The notes under the pieces were generated by a model. It searched no databases. It had not been told where the DNA came from and was given only the letters and a program-made list of their open reading frames with translations. A stretch of 20,653 nt of DNA. Source: DATGKK01 sp035294725. GTDB taxonomy: Bacteria; Actinomycetota; Acidimicrobiia; Acidimicrobiales; Bog-793. Of this stretch, positions 14,323 to 20,653 are shown one piece after another (the first letter of the stretch is position 1; the number at the start of each line of letters is the position of its first letter). The stretch covers positions 1 through 20,653 of the forward strand of contig DATGKK010000012.1 of the NCBI GenBank assembly GCA_035294725.1. The letters run 5' to 3'. The translations under genes and the position numbers were made by a program.

Positions 14323-15441
14323 ATGAGGCCGATCCCGAACGTTCGGATCAGTGACGGCGACTTGTTCGACTCGCTCTCCTCGCGGATCCGCGACGTCGTG
14401 GCGCGGGGTGCCTTCACGCTCGGCCCCGAGCTCGAGGAGTTCGAGCGGGCGGCCGCCGGCGCCTTCGGGGCGGCCTGGGCCGTCGGCACGAGCTCCGGCA
14501 CGAGCGCTCTCGTGCTGGCCCTCCGCGCGGCACCGCTCCCCGAGCGCAGCCGGGTCGCCATCCCGGCGAACACCTTCTTTGCCACGGCAGAGGCGGTCCT
14601 TGCGGCTGGCCATGTGCCAGTGCTGGTCGACCACGACGCCGACCACCTGATCGACCTTGCCCGCCTCGCCGAGCTGGACCTGGACGGGGTCGTCGCCGTC
14701 CACCTGCACGGGCTCCCCGCCGACATGGACGGCCTCACCGAGCTCGCGCGGCGGCGAGGCTGGTGGGTGCTCGAGGACGCGGCCCAGGCGCATGGTGCGA
14801 CCGTCGGGGGCAGGCCCGTCGGCTCGCTCGGTGACGCGGCAGCCTTCAGCTGCTACCCGACGAAGAACCTCGGAGCCTGGGGCGACGCCGGCTTCGTGAC
14901 GGGGAGCTCGCCGCAGATGGAGCAGGCGCTGAGAGCGCTCCGCCACCATGGGCAGACCCGACCGAACTACCACGAGCTCCTCGGCGGCACCGAGCGGCTC
15001 GACAACCTGCAGGCGCTCGTCCTCACCGCGAAGCTCCCCCTCCTCGCGGCCGAGGTCGAGGCGCGCCGGCAGGTGGCCCGCTGGTACGAGGAGGAGCTCG
15101 GCGAGACGGGCCTCGATCTGCCCGGCGACCGAGGCGACCGGACACACTCGTTCCACCACTACGTGATCTCCCTGCCCGCTTGCCAGCGCGATCGCTGCCT
15201 CGCCCACCTTGCCGCCGCCGAGATCTCCGGAGCCGTCCACTACCCGACGCCGATCCACCACCAGCCGGCGATCGAGGGGCGGGCGGTGAGAGGTGGACCG
15301 CTAGAGCGGGCAGAGCGCTCGGGGTCGGAGGTCGTGAGCCTCCCGATGTACGGCTCGCTCGCTCGCGACGAGGTCGCCAGGGTGGGCGAGGCCCTTCGCA
15401 GCTTCCTCGGCTCGGTCGACCTCGGCGAGGAGGGTGCATGA
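14323..15441 (+). CDS. DegT/DnrJ/EryC1/StrS sugar aminotransferase, WbpE-like
   Basis: ATG 14323 gives 372 residues, and the first residues (MRPIPNVRISDGDLF) match where the family usually starts. ARGAFTLGPELEEFE (28-42) is followed by GTSSGTSALVLAL (55-67), NTFFATAEAVLAAG and EDAAQAHGA (151-159, with Asp152 contacting the PLP ring nitrogen). SCYPTKNLGAWGDAG (176-190) has Lys181 as the Schiff-base lysine. HHGQTRPNYHE, RLDNLQALVLTAKLP and AVHYPTPIHHQPA are close to WbpE. The family transfers an amino group from glutamate to a keto-sugar nucleotide. Between a WbpA-like dehydrogenase and a Gfo-type oxidoreductase, the likely substrate is a 3-keto-uronic acid UDP-sugar. Its stop overlaps the next ATG. 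Confidence 0.88.
   Translation: MRPIPNVRISDGDLFDSLSSRIRDVVARGAFTLGPELEEFERAAAGAFGAAWAVGTSSGTSALVLALRAAPLPERSRVAIPANTFFATAEAVLAAGHVPVLVDHDADHLIDLARLAELDLDGVVAVHLHGLPADMDGLTELARRRGWWVLEDAAQAHGATVGGRPVGSLGDAAAFSCYPTKNLGAWGDAGFVTGSSPQMEQALRALRHHGQTRPNYHELLGGTERLDNLQALVLTAKLPLLAAEVEARRQVARWYEEELGETGLDLPGDRGDRTHSFHHYVISLPACQRDRCLAHLAAAEISGAVHYPTPIHHQPAIEGRAVRGGPLERAERSGSEVVSLPMYGSLARDEVARVGEALRSFLGSVDLGEEGA
15428..15433 (+). promoter_or_regulatory. Ribosome binding site of the oxidoreductase gene
   Basis: AGGAGG lies 4 nt before ATG 15438, inside the end of the aminotransferase gene. It fixes the start at the ATGA overlap. Confidence 0.5.
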
Positions 15442-16448
15442 CGAAGGTCGCCGTCGCAGGGCTCGGCTACTGGGGCCCCCTCCTCGTCCGCAACCTCGCT
15501 TCGATCCCCACCTGCTCTGAGATCGTCGTCTTCGACCTCGACGACCGCCGCACGAAGGCCGTCGCGGCCGGCTTCCGCGGGGCCACGGGGGCTGCCTCGT
15601 TCGAGGAGATCCTCGACGACGACGAGGTCGCCGCCGTCGTCGTCGCCACCCCGGTTGCGAGCCACGTCGACCTCGCCGAACGGGCGATCGGGGCGGGGAA
15701 GCACGTGCTCGTGGAGAAGCCGCTCGCGACCTCGCGAGCCGACGCCGACCACCTGATCGCCCTCGCCACCGAGGCGGGCGTGCTGCTCATGGCGGGTCAC
15801 ACGTTCCTCTACAGCCCGGCCGTCCGCCTCGTGAGCGAGCGCATCAGATCAGGAGAGATCGGTGAGCCGGTCTACGTGCACTCGTCTCGCGTCAATCTCG
15901 GGATCCACCGCTCGGATTCGAGCGTGCTCTGGGATCTCGGGCCGCACGACCTCTCGATCCTGTTCGAGTGGCTGGGTGAGTCCCCGGCGAGGGTCTCGGC
16001 CTCGGGGCTGTCGAGCATCCCCGGTCGCGAGCCGGACGTCGCCTTCGTCTATCTCGAGTACCGCTCCGGCGTCATCGCCAACCTCCACCTGTCGTGGCTC
16101 GCGCCGACGAAGCTGCGCCGGACGATGCTCGTCGGCACCCGGAAGATGATCGTCTACGAGGACACGAACGCCGAGGAACCGGTCAAGATCTACGACAAGG
16201 GGGTCGACCTGCCCGATCCCGAGAGCTTCGGCGAGCACCAGATCCAGTACCGCACCGGGGACGTCGTCTCTCCCCGGGTCGAGGCCTGGGAGCCGCTCCG
16301 CAAGGAGCTGGAGCACTTCTTGGAGCGGGTCGGGAACGGCGAGACGCCGTCAGAGCCGGAGGCGACCGCGGCGGCCGTGGTCGGGGTCCTCGAGGCGGCC
16401 GAGGAGTCGCTTCGCAGCGGGGGGGCGGCGGTGGAGCTCGAGCCCTGA
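15438..16448 (+). CDS. Gfo/Idh/MocA family oxidoreductase, possible UDP-sugar 3-dehydrogenase
   Basis: The 336-residue protein has the N-terminal NAD-binding loop GLGYWG (8-13), VVVATPVASH (67-76) and the VEKPL motif (92-96). A C-terminal alpha/beta domain contains VNLGIHRSDSSVLWDLGPHD (152-171), in which His170 is the expected active-site base. Its neighbours suggest oxidation of C3 of a UDP-HexNAc or its uronic acid to give the keto substrate of the adjacent aminotransferase, the WbpB role. It is not obviously a WbpB orthologue in sequence and is closer in style to the generic polysaccharide-cluster members, including archaeal UDP-GlcNAc 3-dehydrogenases. It is distinct from the MocA half of the fusion gene at the start of the window. 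The DUF354 gene follows after 28 nt. Confidence 0.85.
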   Translation: MTKVAVAGLGYWGPLLVRNLASIPTCSEIVVFDLDDRRTKAVAAGFRGATGAASFEEILDDDEVAAVVVATPVASHVDLAERAIGAGKHVLVEKPLATSRADADHLIALATEAGVLLMAGHTFLYSPAVRLVSERIRSGEIGEPVYVHSSRVNLGIHRSDSSVLWDLGPHDLSILFEWLGESPARVSASGLSSIPGREPDVAFVYLEYRSGVIANLHLSWLAPTKLRRTMLVGTRKMIVYEDTNAEEPVKIYDKGVDLPDPESFGEHQIQYRTGDVVSPRVEAWEPLRKELEHFLERVGNGETPSEPEATAAAVVGVLEAAEESLRSGGAAVELEP

Positions 16449-16476
16449 ACCGATCGAGAGCCCGGGTCTGCCCGCA

Positions 16477-17505
16477 ATGAGGTGGTGGGTCGACATCGCC
16501 AATGCCCCGCATGCCACCCTGTTCCGCCCCGTCGTCCGGCGCCTGCGGGAGGAGGGCGACGAGGTGCTCGTGACGGTCTGGGACCGCGGCCAGACCCTCC
16601 CCCTCGCACTCGGGGACTGGCCGGAGGCGCGCGTGGTCGGGGTGCCGGGCTTCCGGGGAGCGCTGCGCGCCAAGGCCACGGCGATCTGGGACCGGGCGAG
16701 CGCCCTCGCCTCGGAGATCGACGGCACGGGCGTCGACGTGGCACTCGGCCACAACTCCTACTCGCAGCTCGTCGCGGCACGCCGTTGCCGGCTCCCGGCG
16801 ATCACGATGATGGACTACGAGCACCAGCCGGCGAACCACCTTGCGTTCCGGCTCGCGGACGTCGTCGTGACCCCGGCTGCCGTCGGCCACGACGCCCTCA
16901 AGCGGTACGGAGTGCGGCCCGGCAACCTCGTCCACTACGAGGGCTTCAAGGAGGAGATCGCCCTCGCGGAGTTCCTGCCGGATCCGACCTTCCGTGCCAG
17001 CATCGGCGTCGGGAGCGGCGAGAGGGTGGCCGTGGTGCGGCCCGCGGCCGAGGGAGCGCTGTACCACCGCCGGCGCAACACGCTGTGTGACGACGTGATC
17101 GAGCGGCTGGCACGAGCAGGGTGCAGGGTCCTGCTCACCCCGAGGACGGCGGAGCAGGCCGAGCGGTACGCCCGGAGAGCGGGCGTCTCCGTGCTGCGAG
17201 AACCGGTCTCCGGCGCGGACCTGCTCTACAGCGCAGAGGTCGTGATCGGAGCTGGCGGCACCATGACCCGCGAGGCGGCGGTGCTCGGCGTGCCGACGTG
17301 GTCGATCTTCGAGGGTCGGCCTGCCGCAGTCGACAGGGCCCTTCACGATCTCGGCCGGCTCCGCTTTCTTCGTGCGGCGGCAGATCTCCCTCTCTCGGAG
17401 CTTACCGGCGATCCTCGTCCGAGGCCGCCGTGGGAGCCCCCCGCCCACGCCGTGAGCTCCGTCGTCGAGCTGCTGAGGGAGCAGGCCGAGCGGCTCGCCG
17501 GCTGA
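16477..17505 (+). CDS. DUF354 family protein, GT-B-like fold, function unknown
   Basis: The 342-residue product starts at ATG 16477 with only a weak ribosome site. MRWWVDIANAPHATLFRPVV (1-20) is the typical N-terminus, with a histidine at position 12. GHNSYSQLVAARR (91-103), MMDYEHQPANH (111-121) and YEGFKEE are followed by the C-terminal IGAGGTMTREAAVLGVPTWS (257-276), which resembles the nucleotide loop of UDP-GlcNAc 2-epimerases and GT-B enzymes. The family occurs in bacterial and archaeal polysaccharide clusters and is thought to be related to glycosyltransferases or epimerases, without a firmly assigned reaction known to me. It ends operon C, with its TGA inside the inverted repeat shared with the convergent sugar transferase gene. 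Confidence 0.8.
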   Translation: MRWWVDIANAPHATLFRPVVRRLREEGDEVLVTVWDRGQTLPLALGDWPEARVVGVPGFRGALRAKATAIWDRASALASEIDGTGVDVALGHNSYSQLVAARRCRLPAITMMDYEHQPANHLAFRLADVVVTPAAVGHDALKRYGVRPGNLVHYEGFKEEIALAEFLPDPTFRASIGVGSGERVAVVRPAAEGALYHRRRNTLCDDVIERLARAGCRVLLTPRTAEQAERYARRAGVSVLREPVSGADLLYSAEVVIGAGGTMTREAAVLGVPTWSIFEGRPAAVDRALHDLGRLRFLRAAADLPLSELTGDPRPRPPWEPPAHAVSSVVELLREQAERLAG

Positions 17506-17533
17506 TACCGGCGGCCGGCGCGCTCAGCCGGCG
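17496..17533. terminator. Inverted repeat spanning both convergent stop codons, possible bidirectional terminator
   Basis: CGCCGGCTGA (17496-17505) and TCAGCCGGCG (17524-17533) are perfect 10-bp inverted repeats around an 18-nt loop that itself holds CCGGCGGCCGG. The TGA at the end of each arm is the stop codon of one gene: DUF354 on the plus strand and the sugar transferase on the minus strand. Both proteins therefore end in Ala-Gly. The stem could terminate transcription in both directions, although no T-run follows. Confidence 0.5.
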
Positions 17534-19047
17534 TTGTTGCGGATGATGGCGAGGAGCGTCCTAGCGATGATGCGGAAGTCGAGCGAGAGCGACCACGTCT
17601 CGGCATAGTGGACGTCGAGACGGACCATGTCGGCAGGGGTGAGGCGCGAGCGGCCGCTCACCTGCCAGAGCCCAGTCATCCCGGGCAGCACGTCGAGCCG
17701 CCGGCGCTCCCAGTCCTCGTAGAGCTCCACCTCGTAGGCGAGGGCGGGGCGGGGGCCGACGAGGCTCATCTCGCCCTTCAGGACGTTGAACAGCTGGGGG
17801 AGCTCGTCGAGCGAGAACCGCCGCAGCACCCTGCCGACCTTCGTCACCCTGGGGTCGTCGGTGAGCTTGAACAGCTCGCCGTCGGCAGCCTCGTGCCGTT
17901 CTCGCTCGGCGAGCATCGCGGTCATGTACTGCCGATGCAGCTCGTCGCTCGCGTCCTCGCGCATCGTACGGAACTTGAGCATCTCGAAACGGGCGCCGTC
18001 CATGCCGATCCGCTCCTGGCGGAACAGCACCGGCCCGGGCGAGGAGCGCTTCACGAGGAGCGCGATGGCGCCGAGGAGCGGGCTGAGTACCGCCACGGAG
18101 AGCGCGGCGACCACGACGTCGACCGTCCGCTTCACGTGCCAGTGCGCTCCCCGCACGGGGTTGCCGCCGAGGGTGAGGAGCGGGAAGTCGTCGAAGGGCT
18201 GGACCTGCACCTTCGACGGCGGCAGCCCGAACAGCTCGGGAACCGCCCGGACCTTCATCCGGCGCGTCGCCGGAGTCCCGAGCATCTCCTGGATCTGGAG
18301 CGCAGAGAGATGCTGGGTGGCAAGGACGATCTCGTCGATGGTCGTCGTGGCGGCGATCTGCTCGACGAGCTCGCCGAGGTCGGCGTCAGCCGGGACGTCG
18401 CGGAGGTGAGCGGCGATCTGGTAGCCGGTACCGCCGGTCTCCGAGACCGTGCGGATGTAGGCGAGCGCCGACGGGCTCTCGCCGACGACGAGGACGGGGG
18501 CGACGTTGTGCCCCCGGCGCCGCAGCTCGTCGAGGCCGAGGCGGAGCATGGTCCTCGTGATCGCGATGAGCACCCATCCGACGAGCACGAAGGCGAGGAT
18601 CGTGCCCCGCGAGAACGAGAACTGCAGGATCGGCTCCGGGCGCCAGAAGAACGCCACGACGACGAGCACGAGACCGGTGAGGGCCGCCTCCCGCCCGGCT
18701 TGGACCCACTCGTCGAGCAGCGCTCTGGAGGAGCGCTGGCGGTCCGGCCGGCTGAGGAGCGTCAAGGTCGCGACCGACACGGCTGCCAGGGCGGCGAGCC
18801 AGTCGTAGCCGCCTGCCAGGCCCTCGCGGTCGACGAGGAAGTGAGCGGCCGCGAGGGCGGCGAAGGAGGCGGCTCCCGTGGCGAGGCTGGCCGTGGCGAG
18901 GAAGGCCCAGCGCTTGAGCGTCCTGCGGTCCTTGCGCGATCGGGCGGCTGAGCGGGAGGGATGGATCTCGAGCGTCGCACCGCCAGGAGTGGTGGCGACG
19001 GCGACCCCGGAGCGCTCGGTCTTGCCCTCGGTGTGCTCGCGCAACAC
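17524..19047 (-). CDS. Polyprenyl-phosphate sugar-1-phosphate transferase (WcaJ/WbaP type), initiating enzyme
   Basis: GTG 19047 was chosen because AAGGGG stands about 6 nt before it; GTG 19062 is the alternative. The protein has 507 residues, normal for the long form. Four membrane segments are visible (about 45-70, 85-99, 120-137, 147-168). A soluble Rossmann-like region follows from about 184 (APVLVVGESPSALAYI). The catalytic half starts after a fifth hydrophobic stretch (306-333), with KRSSPGPVLFRQERIG (333-348), EMLKFRTM (355-362), DELPQLFNVLKGEMSL (414-429), GPRP (431-434) and PGMTGLWQVSGRS (455-467). It transfers sugar-1-phosphate from a UDP-sugar to undecaprenyl phosphate, starting each repeat unit. 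Transcribed alone from the minus strand, it shares an inverted repeat with the DUF354 gene at its 3' end. Confidence 0.93.
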   Translation of the reverse strand: MLREHTEGKTERSGVAVATTPGGATLEIHPSRSAARSRKDRRTLKRWAFLATASLATGAASFAALAAAHFLVDREGLAGGYDWLAALAAVSVATLTLLSRPDRQRSSRALLDEWVQAGREAALTGLVLVVVAFFWRPEPILQFSFSRGTILAFVLVGWVLIAITRTMLRLGLDELRRRGHNVAPVLVVGESPSALAYIRTVSETGGTGYQIAAHLRDVPADADLGELVEQIAATTTIDEIVLATQHLSALQIQEMLGTPATRRMKVRAVPELFGLPPSKVQVQPFDDFPLLTLGGNPVRGAHWHVKRTVDVVVAALSVAVLSPLLGAIALLVKRSSPGPVLFRQERIGMDGARFEMLKFRTMREDASDELHRQYMTAMLAERERHEAADGELFKLTDDPRVTKVGRVLRRFSLDELPQLFNVLKGEMSLVGPRPALAYEVELYEDWERRRLDVLPGMTGLWQVSGRSRLTPADMVRLDVHYAETWSLSLDFRIIARTLLAIIRNNAG

Positions 19048-19520
19048 GTTCGACCCCTTCACGTCACTCGAGCGACGACACCGCTGGCCTCGCAGAGCGA
19101 TGCCCGATGACTCTGGGCTCGATTTTCGCGCGCAGGGTCGAGCATGTCGAGGATCTGACGCCCGCGGGCTCGAGCTCTCGCGCCCGCACCGACCTGCCCG
19201 GCGGCGGCCTTGGTGAGGGACGGTAGCTCGGTCGTCGCTGCGCGCCGTCCGTGCGGACACGGTGGCGAGGACGTCCGGGGTCCTCTCTGCGCACCGAGGT
19301 GACCCCCTGCTGGCGCTCCGCTGGGTGACCCGGCCCTCATGGCCGTGGGCCTGCCAGTTGTGCGGGCAGTGCCCGCGCGTCGAGCGCTCGAGCCTTCCGA
19401 TAGCCGTCGAGTTGCTCGCCGGTCGTTGCCGTGACCGTCTCGTGTGTCCTCGCAGGTGAAGGGACCAGCCGGTGACTGGGACAGCTGAACGCTCGGGTGC
19501 CGAGTAGCCGCCGACGATGG

Positions 19521-19550
19521 TTGCCGCACCTGCTCTGCTCCGCCTAGGTT
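19521..19550 (+). promoter_or_regulatory. Promoter of the secreted EXORDIUM-like gene
   Basis: TTGCCG (19521-19526) and TAGGTT (19545-19550) are 18 nt apart, the same -35 hexamer and spacing as the dehydrogenase promoter at 13017-13046. The predicted transcript start near 19557 leaves a leader of about 28 nt that contains the ribosome site. Confidence 0.55.
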
Positions 19551-19569
19551 GGTGACCAGCCGGGTCTTT

Positions 19570-19576
19570 GGAGGGG
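19570..19576 (+). promoter_or_regulatory. Ribosome binding site that decides the start of the secreted-protein gene
   Basis: GGAGGGG is 8 nt upstream of GTG 19585. The alternative GTG at 19576 overlaps the last base of the site and would be too close to it, so 19585 is preferred. Confidence 0.6.
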
Positions 19577-19584
19577 TGCTGACC

Positions 19585-20653
19585 GTGAACTGCCTACACC
19601 GTCGCGCGACCGCCGTCGTCGCCGCGAACAGCCTTGCCGTGCTGCTCATGATGTCGGTGAGCGCCCCTGCCGGAGCAGGCGTCGTCGGCCATGGCGCGAG
19701 CCCGGCGACTCACGCCGCCACTTCGCACGAGGCGACATCGGCGAGGCCGCCCATCAACTGGAAGATCGCGCGGATCCCGAAGGGCTGGTTCTTTCGGACC
19801 GGAGTGAGCAACGCCACGAAGCAAAAGGCGGTGGCGCCGCTCGCAAGGGCCGAGGCGACCCTTCACGCCTCGGCCAACCCGAACTGCTCAGCCTGTGCCC
19901 CGCCGTTGTTGTTCACCCCGAACGACTACGTGATGGGCGGGCTCAGCGGGACGCCGGGGGTGACGACCATCACGCCGGTCTACTGGGCCCCGTCGGGGTA
20001 CTCGTTCCCCGGCACCTATGAGTCCGTCATCGACAAGTACCTAAGCGACGTGGCGGCCGCGAGCAAGAGCACGAGCAACGTGTTCGCCGTCGCAGAGGAG
20101 TACTACCAGCAGATCGGCACCGGGCCGAAGCAGTACATCCAGTACCAGGTGACGGCGAACGCCCAGATCTCCGACGCGGACAGCTACCCGACGAGCGGGT
20201 GCCCGCTCTCAACCGGCTTTACCGAGTGCATCACCGACGCCCAGCTCCAGTCCGAGCTCAGCACGCTCGCCTCGAGCGACGGTCTCACCGTGGATGACTC
20301 CCACATCTACATGGTGTTCTTTCCCCCGAACGTCGAGACCTGCTTTGACAGCGCCGGCTCGCAGTGCAGCACGAACGTCTACTGCGGGTACCACAGCGCG
20401 TTCAGCTCGGGCACCTCGCCCCTCATCTACGCCAACATGCCGTACCCACCCCTCAACGGCTGCGGCGACCCCTGGGACGGTCCCCAGGCACCGAACGGCA
20501 ACGCCTATGCCGATGCGATGATCAGCATCGTGAGCCACGAGTACAACGAGGCGATCACCGACTGGGACGGAGCGTGGCTCGACTCGGCCGGCTACGAGAT
20601 CGGCGACGAGTGCGCCTATGTCTACGGCAACCCGGTCGGCGGGAGCCTCTCCT
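19585..20653 (+). CDS. Secreted EXORDIUM/PHI-1-like protein with HE motif (3' partial)
   Basis: The frame is open to the window edge; 356 codons are present and the C-terminus is missing. The N-terminus has a basic stretch (HRR, 5-7), a hydrophobic core (about 8-27) and an A-G-A site (29-31), which together form a Sec signal peptide. The mature part is rich in cysteines, Tyr, Ser and Asn. VTTITPVYWAPSGYSF starts the conserved domain. LIYANMPYPPLNGCGDPWD and VSHEYNEAITD (His318, Glu319, Glu322, Asp326) follow, then AWLDSAGYEIGDECAYVYG. The HE-x-x-EA-x-TD and EIGD-C elements match the plant EXORDIUM/PHI-1 family and bacterial relatives, where the HE may bind a metal. Protease activity is unproven. 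It faces away from the sugar transferase and has its own promoter, so a link to the polysaccharide locus is only positional. Confidence 0.75.
   Translation, partial: MNCLHRRATAVVAANSLAVLLMMSVSAPAGAGVVGHGASPATHAATSHEATSARPPINWKIARIPKGWFFRTGVSNATKQKAVAPLARAEATLHASANPNCSACAPPLLFTPNDYVMGGLSGTPGVTTITPVYWAPSGYSFPGTYESVIDKYLSDVAAASKSTSNVFAVAEEYYQQIGTGPKQYIQYQVTANAQISDADSYPTSGCPLSTGFTECITDAQLQSELSTLASSDGLTVDDSHIYMVFFPPNVETCFDSAGSQCSTNVYCGYHSAFSSGTSPLIYANMPYPPLNGCGDPWDGPQAPNGNAYADAMISIVSHEYNEAITDWDGAWLDSAGYEIGDECAYVYGNPVGGSLS

Larger units (their letters stand above)
19048..19584. other. Intergenic region between the sugar transferase and the secreted-protein gene
   Basis: These 537 bases carry no convincing gene. 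Open frames in them have low-complexity, arginine-rich translations and no ribosome sites. Seen here: a hairpin GCGGGC-AGT-GCCCGC at 19362-19376, a perfect 12-bp palindrome TCGAGCGCTCGA at 19380-19391, and the promoter at 19521-19550. No clear promoter for the minus-strand sugar transferase and no recognisable riboswitch or tRNA was found. Confidence 0.6.

Noticed and set aside
17608..18951. 447-codon plus-strand open frame opposite the sugar transferase gene
   Set aside because: It is charged and repetitive without family signatures, while the minus strand has complete catalytic motifs and membrane segments.
19048..19260. N-terminal extension of the sugar transferase up to 19260
   Set aside because: The extra 71 residues are Arg/Ser-rich without homology-like features, and AAGGGG correctly precedes the GTG at 19047.
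19426..19455. A further TTGCCG at 19426 as a promoter
   Set aside because: Eighteen nt downstream the sequence is TCGCAG, which does not resemble a -10 element.
19262..19459. 65-codon plus-strand open frame in the long intergenic region
   Set aside because: No ribosome site, no recognisable domain, and a composition like that of the non-coding frames.

Overview
The window is very GC-rich DNA with GTG starts, genes overlapping by 4 nt and two candidate leaderless promoters. This suggests a high-GC actinomycete; a lineage such as Acidimicrobiia is only a guess, because no rRNA or taxonomic marker is present. Almost the whole window is one envelope or exopolysaccharide locus. No tRNA, rRNA, CRISPR array, insertion sequence or phage gene was seen.

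Layout. (A) 2-11241, plus strand: eight tightly packed genes, mostly with overlapping stop and start codons. They are a bi-domain oxidoreductase (5' end outside the window), a UDP-GlcNAc 2-epimerase, a DPFDGL protein probably of toroid fold, an asparagine-synthase-type amidotransferase, a hexapeptide acyltransferase, a heparinase II/III-like protein and two GT-B glycosyltransferases. A GC hairpin at 11280-11298 may terminate this operon. (B) 11186-12922, minus strand: a Wzz/BY-kinase fusion that regulates chain length. It converges on A and shares 56 bp with its last gene. (C) 13053-17505, plus strand: a WbpA-like nucleotide-sugar 6-dehydrogenase, a DegT-type aminotransferase, a Gfo/Idh/MocA oxidoreductase and a DUF354 protein. 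Operons B and C diverge from a 130-bp promoter region. (D) 17524-19047, minus strand: the polyprenyl-phosphate sugar-1-phosphate transferase that starts each repeat unit. It converges on C across a 10-bp inverted repeat that contains both stop codons. (E) 19048-19584: a 537-bp intergenic region with a good promoter next to the last gene. (F) 19585 to the end: a secreted, cysteine-rich, EXORDIUM-like protein with an HE motif, cut by the window edge.

How the genes may work together (inference): the sugar transferase primes undecaprenyl phosphate. The dehydrogenase, oxidoreductase, aminotransferase and 2-epimerase resemble the Wbp enzymes that turn UDP-GlcNAc into 2,3-diamino-uronic acids of the ManNAc3NAcA type. 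The amidotransferase could convert a uronic carboxylate to an amide, the hexapeptide enzyme could add acetyl groups, and the glycosyltransferases would build the repeat. The Wzz/BY-kinase would set chain length. No Wzx flippase, Wzy polymerase, export porin or BY-kinase phosphatase is visible, so those functions must lie outside the window. The heparinase-like protein lacks a signal peptide, and the roles of the DPFDGL, bi-domain and DUF354 proteins are the main open questions.
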